Assembly (NCBI GenBank): GCA_900537125.1 | Contig: UNRJ01000002.1 | Coordinates: 62,001 to 126,000 of the forward strand | From: Rhodobacteraceae bacterium Alg238-R152 | GTDB taxonomy: Bacteria; Pseudomonadota; Alphaproteobacteria; Rhodobacterales; Rhodobacteraceae | Length of the DNA: 64,000 nucleotides | Direction of reading: 5' to 3' | Part shown: positions 1-11,089 of the stretch, piece by piece | Layout: each line of letters opens with the position of its first letter | Numbering within the stretch: the stretch's first letter is position 1 | Program-made: the position numbers and the translations under genes | The notes under the pieces: generated by a model | Database searches by the model: none | Told to the model about the DNA's origin: nothing | Seen by the model: the letters and a program-made list of their open reading frames with translations, nothing else

Positions 1-234
1 TTTGGCACCGCCTTTGCCCAGCGCCTGATCACGCAGCTCTACTTTGAGGGCGACCCGCTGATCGCGAAGTGCCCAATTGTGAACACCATCCCGGATCAGG
101 CCGCACGTGGGCAGTTAATTGCCGCGCTCGATATGAACGCCTCGGTGCCGCTGGACAGCATCGCCTATAAGTTTGACATCGTGCTGCGCGGACGGAGCTC
201 GACCCTGTTTGAAAACCGCGTGGAGGGCAATTGA
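1..234 (+). CDS. pcaH: Protocatechuate 3,4-dioxygenase beta subunit, C-terminal part
   Basis: This is the last 77 codons of a gene cut by the window edge. The frame reads through a stretch typical of the PcaH C-terminus (YFEGDPL, then CPIV, then [11 protein letters not shown], then TLFEN) and stops at 232-234. With PcaG it forms the non-haem Fe(III) intradiol dioxygenase that opens protocatechuate to 3-carboxy-cis,cis-muconate in the cytoplasm. The iron-binding Tyr/His residues lie upstream of the window and cannot be checked. The stop is two bases before the pcaG start, so the two subunits are probably translationally coupled. Confidence 0.95.
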   Translation, partial: FGTAFAQRLITQLYFEGDPLIAKCPIVNTIPDQAARGQLIAALDMNASVPLDSIAYKFDIVLRGRSSTLFENRVEGN

Positions 235-236
235 AC

Positions 237-857
237 ATGGTGCAGAAACTCAACTATCTCAAAGAAACGCCCTCCCAAACCGCTGGCCCCTATGTGCACA
301 TCGGCCTCGCCCCCGGCGCGGCGGGATTTGACATCTATGAGCGTGAATTGGGCTGGGACATCGCCGGACCCAATGCCAAAGGCGAGCGTATCCGGGTTGA
401 AGGCCTGGTGATCGACGGCACCGGCAGCCCGGTGAAAGACGTAATGCTGGAAGCCTGGCAGGCCAATTCTGAGGGTATTTATCCGCACCCGGAGCAAGCC
501 GGTGAAACCGAGGAAGGTTTCAAAGGCTGGGGCCGTGTGATCACCGATTTTGACACCGGCGAGTGGGGATTTGACACCGTTAAGCCGGGGCAGGTTATGG
601 GCCGCAATGGGAAGATGATGGCGCCCCATATTTCGCTGTGGATTGTGGCACGTGGCATCAATCTAGGTCTGAACACCCGTTTGTATTTCGATGATGAAGC
701 TGCAGCCAACGCCACCGATCCGGTACTGAATGTGATCGAGTGGGAAAACCGCCGCGCCACATTGATTGCCAAGCGTGAAATGCGCGACGGTGCCCCGGTT
801 TATCGCTTTGACATCACACTTCAGGGCGACAACGAAACCGTCTTCTTTGACATCTGA
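237..857 (+). CDS. pcaG: Protocatechuate 3,4-dioxygenase alpha subunit
   Basis: A 206-residue protein, the usual PcaG length. The N-terminus has the family signature TPSQTAGPYVHIGL; the middle has EAWQANSEGIYPHP and a WGRVITDFDTGEWGF stretch. The alpha subunit has the intradiol-dioxygenase fold but does not bind the iron; it helps form the active-site pocket with PcaH. An in-frame TTG lies 6 bases upstream, but it overlaps the pcaH stop, so ATG 237 is taken as the start. It is followed after 45 bases by the BKACE gene and then pcaB, so the operon order is pcaH-pcaG-BKACE-pcaB. Confidence 0.95.
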   Translation: MVQKLNYLKETPSQTAGPYVHIGLAPGAAGFDIYERELGWDIAGPNAKGERIRVEGLVIDGTGSPVKDVMLEAWQANSEGIYPHPEQAGETEEGFKGWGRVITDFDTGEWGFDTVKPGQVMGRNGKMMAPHISLWIVARGINLGLNTRLYFDDEAAANATDPVLNVIEWENRRATLIAKREMRDGAPVYRFDITLQGDNETVFFDI

Positions 858-902
858 CGACCGCCCCCGTTTTTAGGACGGGGCCAATCAAACGAGATCA
901 CC

Positions 903-1736
903 ATGAGCAAACCCTGCATCCTGTGCTGCGCCATCACCGGCTCCGTGCCCACCAAAGCGGACAACTCTGCCGTACCCACCACGGTCACTGAGCAGATCGA
1001 AAGCAGCCACGCCGCTGTGGAGGCCGGCGCGTCGATCATCCACGCCCACGTGCGCAACGACGATGAAACCCCGTCCAGCGATCCGGAGAAATTTGCGTTG
1101 CTCAAAGAAGGGCTGCAGAAACACTGCCCGGGCGTGATCATCCAATTCTCCACCGGCGGCCGCTCCGGCGCTGGCCAGGCGCGCGGCGGTATGCTGCCTC
1201 TGCGCCCAGACATGGCCTCGCTCTCTGTGGGGTCCAATAATTTCCCGACGCGGGTGTATGAAAACCCACCAGAGCTGATCTCCTGGCTGTCCAGCGAAAT
1301 GCAAGCTCACGAAATCACACCGGAAATTGAGGCTTTTGATCTAAGCCACATCCTGCAAGCCATCCGCCACCATGAGGCAGGCACGCTTTACGGACAGCTC
1401 TACGTGCAGTTTGTCATGGGCGTAAAAAATGCCATGCCGGTGGATCGCGAGGTGTTTGAGTTTTACGTGAAGATCATGCAGGAACGTGCGCCCAAAGCGG
1501 AATGGTGCGCGGCGGGCATTGGCGTGGCGCAGGTCACCGTGAACGAATGGGCCATTGCCGCCGGCGGCCACACCCGAGCCGGTCTGGAAGACAACGTGCG
1601 ACTGGACCGCAACACATTGGCGCCCTCCAATGCCGCCCTAATCGCACGCGCCGCAGAGCTGTGTGAGAAGTACGAACGCCCCGTCGCCACGACAGCGCAG
1701 GCGCGCGAGATCCTTGGCCTGCGCGCCGCAACCTGA
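903..1736 (+). CDS. BKACE family (DUF849) beta-keto acid cleavage enzyme
   Basis: A 277-residue protein with hallmarks of the beta-keto acid cleavage enzymes: a TIM-barrel metal-binding HAHVRNDDETPS segment near residue 41, STGGRSG, EAFDLSHI, FVMGVKNAMP, and a C-terminal GGHTRAGLEDN followed by LAPSNAALI. Characterised relatives condense a beta-keto acid with acetyl-CoA and release acetoacetate plus a new acyl-CoA; the founding member, Kce, acts in lysine fermentation. Its place between pcaG and pcaB suggests that a beta-ketoadipate-pathway intermediate is the substrate. That is an inference from context; annotation as 3-keto-5-aminohexanoate cleavage enzyme would be misleading here. Confidence 0.9.
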   Translation: MSKPCILCCAITGSVPTKADNSAVPTTVTEQIESSHAAVEAGASIIHAHVRNDDETPSSDPEKFALLKEGLQKHCPGVIIQFSTGGRSGAGQARGGMLPLRPDMASLSVGSNNFPTRVYENPPELISWLSSEMQAHEITPEIEAFDLSHILQAIRHHEAGTLYGQLYVQFVMGVKNAMPVDREVFEFYVKIMQERAPKAEWCAAGIGVAQVTVNEWAIAAGGHTRAGLEDNVRLDRNTLAPSNAALIARAAELCEKYERPVATTAQAREILGLRAAT

Positions 1737-1748
1737 TCGGCTCCTACC

Positions 1749-2816
1749 ATGAACCCGCTCACCCACGCCGCCCATCTGTTTGGCCCGCTGTTTTCTGATC
1801 CCGACGCAGACGCGATCTGGGGCACCGAGCGGTTTGTCGACGGGTTCATCCAGTTTGAACACGCGCTGACCAATGCGCTTGCGGAGGTTGGCGTGGTTGA
1901 ACACTCGGTCGCGGCAGAGGCAATAGAAGACATCAACAGCTTCCAACCGGACCTCACAAAGATCGCTTCCCTTGTGGTGCAGGACGGTCTGCCCGTGCCG
2001 GAGTTTGTGCGCCAACTCAAAGCCCACGCTCGCCCTTCCGCGTTCCCAGCCATTCACACCGGCGCCACCAGTCAGGACCTGATCGACACGGCGGTCTCGC
2101 TGGTCTTGCGCGACGCCAACACGCGATTTGAGGCGCAACTTGCGGATTTACTGACAGCACTCGACACTCTCAATGCCACATGGGGCAATAGCCCAATGAT
2201 GGGCCGCACCCGCATGCAGGCCGCTTTGCCAATCCCGGTGTCAGACCGCATAGCCACCTGGCGCACTCCGTTGGCGTCACTCGCCGACCGTCTCAAAGCG
2301 CAGCGCCCCCAAGTCGAAGCCTTGCAATTTGGCGGCCCAGTTGGCAACCGCGCCAGCCTAGCATCACATGGTGATGCCGTAGCGACCGCCTTGGCCAAGA
2401 ACCTCAACCTCTCCAACCCGGACCGCGCATGGCATGCCACGCGTGAGAACCTCACTGAGTACGCCAACTGGTTGTCCATGGTCACCGGAAGCTTGGGCAA
2501 AATGGGGCAGGATCTCGCTCTGATGGCACAACAAGGCGTGGATGAAGTGCGGTTCTCCGGCGGCGGCACCAGCTCTGCCATGCCACACAAACAAAACCCG
2601 GTGCGGGCCGAACTGCTGGTCACATTGGCGCGTTACAACGCCACACAGCTTCCCGCCATGCACCACGCCTTAGTGCATGAACAGGAGCGTTCCGGCAGCG
2701 CATGGTCCTTGGAATGGATGGTTCTTCCAGCCATGGTCACAGCCACAACCACGGCCTTACGTCACGCAGAAACTCTTGTGCAAAGCATTGAGAAAATGGG
2801 GCAATCCGCGCCTTAA
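1749..2816 (+). CDS. pcaB: 3-carboxy-cis,cis-muconate cycloisomerase
   Basis: A 355-residue member of the fumarase/aspartase superfamily. The superfamily signature is clear (GGGTSSAMPHKQNPV near residue 275), as are GATSQDLIDTA and GRTRMQAALPIPV. It cyclises 3-carboxymuconate to 4-carboxymuconolactone, the step after PcaHG. Length matches the short alphaproteobacterial PcaB forms; the pseudomonad enzyme is about 450 residues and has a longer C-terminal domain. It starts 12 bases after the BKACE stop, in the same transcript. Its 3' end faces the exonuclease gene with a 12-base gap. Confidence 0.93.
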   Translation: MNPLTHAAHLFGPLFSDPDADAIWGTERFVDGFIQFEHALTNALAEVGVVEHSVAAEAIEDINSFQPDLTKIASLVVQDGLPVPEFVRQLKAHARPSAFPAIHTGATSQDLIDTAVSLVLRDANTRFEAQLADLLTALDTLNATWGNSPMMGRTRMQAALPIPVSDRIATWRTPLASLADRLKAQRPQVEALQFGGPVGNRASLASHGDAVATALAKNLNLSNPDRAWHATRENLTEYANWLSMVTGSLGKMGQDLALMAQQGVDEVRFSGGGTSSAMPHKQNPVRAELLVTLARYNATQLPAMHHALVHEQERSGSAWSLEWMVLPAMVTATTTALRHAETLVQSIEKMGQSAP

Positions 2817-2828
2817 GACATTAAAGTC

Positions 2829-3422
2829 TCAGAATTCAAACGTCAGTTGCAGGTGCTTGATCTTGCCGGTGATGTCTTCAATGGGACACTTCAACCGTTC
2901 TTCGGCCAAGAGCACCACCTCCGCCGCCGCCCGTGCATCCTCACCCGCGTCGTGGTGATGGAACTGAAGCCCCAGGGCCTTTTTCAGATGCCCCAACCCA
3001 TGCCCGCCGTTGCCGCGAAACTCTGGCCAGGCTTTGCGCGCGATTTTCACGCTATCTGCCCATTCCATCTTGGGTCCATTGAGCCCTGCCGCACGACAGG
3101 CTGCGGTGATGGCTTTCTGGTCAAAGCTGCTGTGTTGCACCATCAAATTGCGCGACAACAGCGGCAGCATCTTTGGCCAGGCCTCAGCAAAGGTGGGCGC
3201 GTCCCGCACAGTACCCGCATCAATCCCCGTCAGCTCGGTGTTGAACGGCGCAAAGTCTTGATCGGGGTTGATGTAGGTCGAAAACGTCTCAATCCCGCCA
3301 TCGCGACGTACGCAAGCCAGTCCAATCTGGCTGATGGAGGCCGCATCACGGTTGGCAGTCTCCACATCCAGCGCAATGAAACGGTACAGACCATCTGGCA
3401 AAGGCGCATCAGGCAGGAACAC
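2829..3422 (-). CDS. DEDDh 3'-5' exonuclease (DNA polymerase III epsilon-like)
   Basis: A 197-residue exonuclease-III-fold protein. Acidic residues D19 and E21 (LDVET) form the first metal site, HSSFDQKAI carries the middle aspartate, and HHDAGEDARAAAEV supplies the H-x4-D pair of the DEDDh class. There is no BRCT or polymerase-binding extension, so it is probably a stand-alone proofreading-like or repair exonuclease rather than the replicase subunit. The start is GTG; no in-frame ATG lies nearby. It stands alone, convergent with pcaB and downstream of the RND operon terminator. Confidence 0.85.
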   Translation of the reverse strand: MFLPDAPLPDGLYRFIALDVETANRDAASISQIGLACVRRDGGIETFSTYINPDQDFAPFNTELTGIDAGTVRDAPTFAEAWPKMLPLLSRNLMVQHSSFDQKAITAACRAAGLNGPKMEWADSVKIARKAWPEFRGNGGHGLGHLKKALGLQFHHHDAGEDARAAAEVVLLAEERLKCPIEDITGKIKHLQLTFEF

Positions 3423-3534
3423 AGCGTGCCTCCTGTCTCTGCTTTGCTTTCAATGTCAAACCGTTGCGCAACATGTCTTTGTCTTGTGCCTATGCCCACC
3501 TACGGGCCGGGACCGCCCCTATGCCAGCTTAGCG

Positions 3535-3568
3535 CAAAAAACAAAAGGCCGCCCGACTGGGGCGGCCT
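3535..3568 (-). terminator. Rho-independent terminator of the RND efflux operon
   Basis: On the minus strand a 9-bp perfect stem (AGGCCGCCC / GGGCGGCCT, loop of 5) is followed by a run of mostly T. It lies 24 bases past the stop of the RND permease gene. Confidence 0.88.
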
Positions 3569-3591
3569 CTCTATTTTCATGACGTTGTACG

Positions 3592-6500
3592 TCATGCAGA
3601 CACTGCTACGCCCGCTGCCTTTTTCCCTCGCCGCTCTTCTTTGCCAAAGAACACCAGGTAGAACACCGGCGCCGCAATCAGCGTCAGAATGGTGGCAAAG
3701 GCCAAACCGCCCATGATGGTGATCGCCATCGACACAAAGAACGCATCGGTCAAAAGTGGTGCCATGCCAAGGATGGTTGTGACCGCCGCCAACATCACCG
3801 GCCGCAGACGCGACACGCTCGCCTTCACAATCGCCTCCCGCATTGGCAGGCCTTCCTCGCGGACAAAGTCGATCTCTTCAACCAGTACAATGCCGTTTTT
3901 GATCAACATGCCCGACAGGCTCAACAGGCCCAGAAGCGCAGTGAAGGTAAACGGCATATCCGTACCCAGAAGGCCAATCACCACACCGTTCACGGACATG
4001 GGCACCAACAGCCAGATGATGATCGGCTGGCGAATGGCGTTGAACAACAGCACCGAAATCAGCACCATGATCAGCAAGCTCATTGGCAGCTGTTTTCCAA
4101 GGCTCTCCTGTGCTTCCGAGCTGTTCTCCAACTCGCCGCCCCACTCCATCTTGTAGCCAACCGGAATGTCCATGCCTTCAATGGCCGCTGTGACTTCTGA
4201 CTGCACCTGCGCGGCGGTCAGGCCAGAACGGATATCCGCCCCAACCGTAATGGTCGCCACACGGTCCCGACGGTGGATCAACGTGTTTTGCGTCTCATGC
4301 ACAAAGCCATCAACCATCTGTTCCACCGGCACAAAGCTGTTGGAGGTTGTGGAATACACCACCTGATCCACCAGCCCAAAGGCCCCGTCCGGTTGACGCC
4401 GTAGAATGATCGGAATCAACCGCTCGTTTTCGCGGAACTGGCCAGTGGTCAGACCATCCGTTGAAAACTGAAACATATCAGCGATGTCTTCGCGATCCAC
4501 TCCAGCGGTCTGCGCCCGCTCGATGGCATAGATCGGTTTGATCACCAACTCCTGCTCCCGCCAGTTGGTGCGCACGCTGGTGATATTGTCCGTGGTTTCG
4601 GTCAGAACCTGCGCCGCTTGCGTCGCCAATTGGCGCAACACCACCGGATCACTGCCAGAGAAGCGCACCTGAATTGGATCGCCCCCACCGGGACCAAAGA
4701 CCAAACGTTTGGTGCGGAACTCGCCCTCGGGCAAAGCTTCGGCGCCAAAGGCTTCGAGGTCCTTTTGCAGCGGTGGAATCGATTCCAAATTCTCCGCCCG
4801 CACAATGATATGGCCGTAGCTTGGGTTTGCCTTCTCAGACTCATAGGTCAGCATAAACCGTGTCGCGCCTTGCCCCACAAAAGTCGCGTAGCTCACAACA
4901 TCGTCGCGCTCCGCCAGCCAGTCTTCGAGCAGCTCCATCTGCGCCGACGTGTTGGCAATTGGCGTGCCCTGTGGCAACTTGTAGTGCACAAAAAACAGTG
5001 GCGTGTTGCTGTCCGGGAAGAACTGCTGCTTCATCAGGCCAAAGCCCGCATAGCACACCGCCGTCACCGCAATCAGCCCGACAATCACCAACCAGCGCAT
5101 TTTCAACGCCAGTCGCAGGCTGGCCCCATACATGCGGAAAATCAGCCCGCCATAGGCATCGCCTTCATCACCTTTCCCCTGTTTGAACAGGTAGTGGCCC
5201 AGCATCGGAGTCACGGTCAGCGCCAACACCCAGCTTAACAACAGCGAAATCCCAATCACCGCAAACAGCGAGAACAAGAATTCCCCGGTCGCATCCGGGC
5301 TGAGGCCAATGCCAGCAAACGCCATGATACCAATGATGGTCGCGCCAAGCAGTGGAATCTGCGTCTTGCCCGACGCTTCATCCGCCGCCTCACGACTGTT
5401 TTTGCCCTGCAACATCGAAATCTGCATGCCCTCGGCCACCACAATGGCGTTGTCCACCAACATGCCCATCGCAATGATCAGCGCGCCCAGTGAGATACGC
5501 TCCATCTCAATCGAGAAAAAACCCATGAACAGGAACGTGCCCACAACCGTCAGGAACAGAGTGACACCCACGACAACTGCGGCGCGCCACCCCATAAAGA
5601 TGGCCAGCACAGCCACCACAATGGCCACCGACATGGCAAGGTTCACAAGGAAATCGTTGGAGGCTTTCTCGACCACCACGTGCTGTTGATAAATAGGATG
5701 CAGCTCGACACCGGCCGGGATATCCCCTGCCATCTGTGCGAGCTTCTCATCCACGCGTTTGCCAACAACCACAATGTTTTCCGTAGCAATGCCCGCCACG
5801 CCCAAAGTGAAGGCTTCTTCGCCGTTGTAGCGAATGATCTGGCGTGGGTTGTCGACGCGATCGCGGAACACACGGCTGGTGTCCACAAGGTTCACCACCT
5901 TGCCATCCTGCCCCAATGACAGACCTGCAATTTCGGACACCGTATCAGAGCCGTCTGGCCGCATGATACGTGTGCGTGCGGCACCTGTGGTCACCGTCCC
6001 GGCGGCATTCACCGCGTCGGCATTGGCAATGGCCCCTGCAATCGCGTTAAGCGAAATGTTCTGGTTCACCGACAAGGCCAGATCCGGCTCTACAAAAATC
6101 GCTTCTTCCGGTAGGCCTTGGATATCGACATCGGCCACACCATCAACGGTCAGCAACTCGCGCCGCAAGAAGGTCGCCAGCTCATGTTTTTCGGCATCCG
6201 AAAACCCCTCGGCGGTCACGCCTAAGAAGATCCCAAACACATCGCCAAAGCTGTCATTCACCAAAGGTGTGTTGACGCCTGTGGGCAACTGCCTACTCGC
6301 ATCCGCCACCTTGGCCCGCAAACTGGTCCAGACCTCCGGCAGCTCGGTGCCGTCATAGGTCGATTTGATGTGCACATCGATCTGAGACACACCGGGCTGG
6401 TTGATCGAGGTGATGTAATCCACCTCTTCCATTTTCTGAATGGCAGACTCCAAAGGCTCAGAAACCTCAGTCGCCACCTGCTCCGACGTGGCCCCCGGAT

Positions 6501-6654
6501 ACTGGGTGACCACAACCGCCTGTTTGATGGTGAAGGCCGGATCTTCCAGCCGCCCCAAATTAAGAAAGCTAATGCCGCCGCCTATCAGGAAGATCAGCAT
6601 GATCATCCATGTGTAGATCGGCCGATCAATCGATCCGCGTGCAATATTGACCAT
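3592..6654 (-). CDS. RND efflux transporter permease (AcrB-like)
   Basis: A 1020-residue inner-membrane proton antiporter. It starts with one membrane segment (WMIMLIFLIGGGISFL), followed by the porter segment PGATSEQVATEV, a long periplasmic loop, a block of transmembrane helices near residues 338-490, and a second porter/membrane half. In helix 4 the proton-relay motif reads LVDNAIVVAEG, so only one of the two aspartates of AcrB is present (D402, then Asn). The helix-10 lysine is kept (GMLIKNGIVLVEE). ATG 6654 is preferred over a GTG one codon upstream. It begins 11 bases after the adaptor gene. The substrate cannot be read from sequence. Confidence 0.92.
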   Translation of the reverse strand: MVNIARGSIDRPIYTWMIMLIFLIGGGISFLNLGRLEDPAFTIKQAVVVTQYPGATSEQVATEVSEPLESAIQKMEEVDYITSINQPGVSQIDVHIKSTYDGTELPEVWTSLRAKVADASRQLPTGVNTPLVNDSFGDVFGIFLGVTAEGFSDAEKHELATFLRRELLTVDGVADVDIQGLPEEAIFVEPDLALSVNQNISLNAIAGAIANADAVNAAGTVTTGAARTRIMRPDGSDTVSEIAGLSLGQDGKVVNLVDTSRVFRDRVDNPRQIIRYNGEEAFTLGVAGIATENIVVVGKRVDEKLAQMAGDIPAGVELHPIYQQHVVVEKASNDFLVNLAMSVAIVVAVLAIFMGWRAAVVVGVTLFLTVVGTFLFMGFFSIEMERISLGALIIAMGMLVDNAIVVAEGMQISMLQGKNSREAADEASGKTQIPLLGATIIGIMAFAGIGLSPDATGEFLFSLFAVIGISLLLSWVLALTVTPMLGHYLFKQGKGDEGDAYGGLIFRMYGASLRLALKMRWLVIVGLIAVTAVCYAGFGLMKQQFFPDSNTPLFFVHYKLPQGTPIANTSAQMELLEDWLAERDDVVSYATFVGQGATRFMLTYESEKANPSYGHIIVRAENLESIPPLQKDLEAFGAEALPEGEFRTKRLVFGPGGGDPIQVRFSGSDPVVLRQLATQAAQVLTETTDNITSVRTNWREQELVIKPIYAIERAQTAGVDREDIADMFQFSTDGLTTGQFRENERLIPIILRRQPDGAFGLVDQVVYSTTSNSFVPVEQMVDGFVHETQNTLIHRRDRVATITVGADIRSGLTAAQVQSEVTAAIEGMDIPVGYKMEWGGELENSSEAQESLGKQLPMSLLIMVLISVLLFNAIRQPIIIWLLVPMSVNGVVIGLLGTDMPFTFTALLGLLSLSGMLIKNGIVLVEEIDFVREEGLPMREAIVKASVSRLRPVMLAAVTTILGMAPLLTDAFFVSMAITIMGGLAFATILTLIAAPVFYLVFFGKEERRGKKAAGVAVSA

Positions 6655-6665
6655 CACCCCAGCCC

Positions 6666-7718
6666 TCAGTTGCCAAAGCCGACAAAACGGCGCACCGCTT
6701 GTCCGTTGGTCAAGGCCCCGCCACCGGTGAGGACAATCTCGTCGCCGTCACTCAGCCCCTCATTGATACGCACCATGCCAGCGGTCGCCGGTTCACTCTG
6801 AACCGCAACCCATGTCACTTTGCCTTCATCGCCGCCCTTGGGATCAAACCGCATCACGCCGGTTGCCCCACTGTCATCCATGACAATTGCCGTTGGCGGC
6901 ACAATGATACCGGTTGAGGGGTTTGCTGCGCTCACGGTCACCGTCACTGAGGAGCCTGGCAAGATCACCTTGCCCTCCGGCGGTGTCATGCCAAAAGTGA
7001 TGCGGAAGGTCTGCCCAACACTGCTGGTTTCCGCGTCAAACTCGCGAATTTGCAGATCAAACTCTTCATCGCCACTCGGGAAGCGCGCTTTGATGGTGAC
7101 GTTCTGATCATTGCCCGCCCGTTGGAACAGGATTTCCGGCACATCCACCTCAATGCGCAGCTCGCTCAGGTCGTGAATACGCACCACTGGATTGCCGGCG
7201 CTCACGGTGGTGAACAACTCCACATTGCGGCTGGACACCAACGCATCAAATGGGGAGGTCAGCGTGGCATGGCGCAGCGACCATTCGGCGTTTTTGACCG
7301 CAATCTGCGCCAGCGACGCCTGTGTCTCCGCATCATCAATCGTCACCTGGCTAACCGTATTTCCGCGCAACTTCTCCAGTCTCGCAACCGTGCGATCCGC
7401 CTGTTCTTTCTGCAAAATTGCTTGATTGAGCTGTAGTTCAAATATTTCCAAATCGAGCCGTGCAATCACGTCCCCTTTGCCAATGTTCAGGCCCTCGGTC
7501 ACCGGAAAATCGACAATCTGTCCGCCGACCTGAAAGGCCAAATCCACCGACTGGCGGGCTTTCACCTGTCCAAAAAACTGACGTTCAAACGGCACAGGCG
7601 CTTCGCTCACCACCAAGAGCTTCACCGGCTTCAACACATCTTGGGCAAGCGCCGCAACCGCACCTGTCACCGTGATCAGCGCCGCTGTGGCGCAGAGTTT
7701 TCCAAACTGTTTCAGCAT
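6666..7718 (-). CDS. RND efflux periplasmic adaptor (membrane fusion protein)
   Basis: A 350-residue adaptor with a cleavable signal peptide (cut near ALAQ, residue 26). The split biotinyl-lipoyl domain is visible (LAFQVGGQIVDFPVTEG with GDVIARLD, and later LTSPFDALVSSRNVE), separated by a short coiled-coil hairpin near residues 105-145, then beta-barrel and membrane-proximal parts. It links the permease to an outer-membrane channel. No channel gene occurs in this operon, so the pump must borrow a TolC-like protein encoded elsewhere. Its ATG overlaps the end of the marR gene (ATGCTGA). Confidence 0.92.
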   Translation of the reverse strand: MLKQFGKLCATAALITVTGAVAALAQDVLKPVKLLVVSEAPVPFERQFFGQVKARQSVDLAFQVGGQIVDFPVTEGLNIGKGDVIARLDLEIFELQLNQAILQKEQADRTVARLEKLRGNTVSQVTIDDAETQASLAQIAVKNAEWSLRHATLTSPFDALVSSRNVELFTTVSAGNPVVRIHDLSELRIEVDVPEILFQRAGNDQNVTIKARFPSGDEEFDLQIREFDAETSSVGQTFRITFGMTPPEGKVILPGSSVTVTVSAANPSTGIIVPPTAIVMDDSGATGVMRFDPKGGDEGKVTWVAVQSEPATAGMVRINEGLSDGDEIVLTGGGALTNGQAVRRFVGFGN

Positions 7719-8182
7719 TCTTTTTCCTCCAAACGACCGGCGGCAACCGCACCGGGCATGGCTTTCACAACCAAATTGGCAAACTGAGAGATTTCATCAA
7801 CTGTCATGCCCGAGATTTCGCGGAACCGCAGCTTCACCCCATCCATCAAGGAAGCACGAGCCTCTAACCCTTCAGGGGTCAATTCCAACACCAGAGCGCG
7901 GCGGTCCTTGGGGTCCCGCATCCGCTGCACCAAACCCCGCGCTTCCAACGCGTCAGCCACCGGCGTGATTGCCGAGGGGATGCAAAATGTGTCTTCTGCC
8001 AAAACCCCCATGCGTTTTGGCCGATCCATAAACACCAAAATCCGCCGCTCCATCTTGGACAGTGGCGGGTCAATGTTGATGTCCTCCAACTCTGCTTCAA
8101 TCTGGTTGAACAGGGCAAAGACACCGATGATTGCCAAAAATTCATCTGGCAAATCCGTGTTGGAGAATAAGTCGTCGGGCAC
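7712..8182 (-). CDS. MarR family transcriptional regulator of the RND operon
   Basis: A 156-residue winged-helix protein. The recognition region and wing are clear (ITPVADALEARGLVQRM followed by RDPKDRRALVLELTPEG). The start is GTG 8182, with an AGGGA ribosome site 7 bases before. It is the first gene of marR-adaptor-permease, so it is most likely the local repressor, released by a small-molecule substrate of the pump. A perfect inverted repeat just upstream of its start (8199-8217) fits autoregulation. The ligand is unknown. Confidence 0.9.
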   Translation of the reverse strand: MPDDLFSNTDLPDEFLAIIGVFALFNQIEAELEDINIDPPLSKMERRILVFMDRPKRMGVLAEDTFCIPSAITPVADALEARGLVQRMRDPKDRRALVLELTPEGLEARASLMDGVKLRFREISGMTVDEISQFANLVVKAMPGAVAAGRLEEKEC

Positions 8183-8198
8183 GGGCGAATCCCTGAGT

Positions 8199-8217
8199 TA
8201 TTTCAATTTCTGAAATA
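8199..8217. promoter_or_regulatory. Candidate MarR operator
   Basis: Perfect inverted repeat with 7-base arms, TATTTCA and TGAAATA, around a 5-base spacer. It lies 17 bases upstream of the marR start, in the size range of MarR operators, and would cover the promoter or leader of the efflux operon. Binding is inferred from position and symmetry. Confidence 0.6.
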
Positions 8218-8448
8218 TCCAAATACAGAAGCTTTTCTTACAGACAAGTGTGGCCGGCCAAAAAAGTGCAGGAAGATTGTATAAAAAAACCTGCAGCTCC
8301 GCCTCATGCACACCTTTTCAACCCAATACACGTCCGAGATTTTCAAAAAATTTGATTAGAAGTCAGTGCGTTAACGCTTCACTCCTGTGATTAAATTAAC
8401 GATGTCACGATACCAAGGCCGCACGAAAGATCAGGTGGTACGCGTAAT

Positions 8449-10728
<2,280 letters not shown>

Positions 10729-11033
10729 AGCAGCAAGGACACAAAGAACCACGTCGTCACTCGGTCAGGCCGCCAAACCCACGCTGACTTGTAACACACT
10801 GCGTGTGTCAGACACGTGATGACGTCCGCTGCCAGACCACACGGAGTTGGTGGAGCCGCTCCCAGTTGCGGCAAATGGCCAGCATTCTCACCCGCTTTCA
10901 ATTGTGACGCTGGCCTGCCACGCCCCCACACCAATGAGCCTCTACCCCAAATCCCCACCTATTGCGCGCGATGGTGCGCTCTCAAAAGGTTTCGTTGGTT
11001 ACCAACTGCCAAGGTCCGTAATCCTCAGTACAC
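10729..11033. other. Gene-free stretch between hybrid kinase and flgI
   Basis: About 300 bases with no convincing reading frame on either strand. It contains a small perfect hairpin (ACACAC-TGC-GTGTGT, 10794-10808) without a T-run. The only clear element is the flgI terminator at its right edge. No function is assigned. Confidence 0.5.
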
Positions 11034-11063
11034 AAAAAGGCGGCATGACCGAACACACCGCCT
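11034..11063 (-). terminator. Rho-independent terminator of the flagellar operon
   Basis: On the minus strand a 10-bp stem (two G-U pairs, loop of 6) is followed directly by TTTTT. It lies 27 bases downstream of the flgI stop and closes the motB-flgI transcript. Confidence 0.88.
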
Positions 11064-11089
11064 CTTGAATAGTGTTTTGTGACAGGGCG

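Noticed and set aside
10794..10808. Hairpin ACACAC-TGC-GTGTGT after the first hybrid kinase as a terminator
   Set aside because: There is no T-run on either side and the stem is only 6 bp of mixed strength, so a terminator role is not supported.
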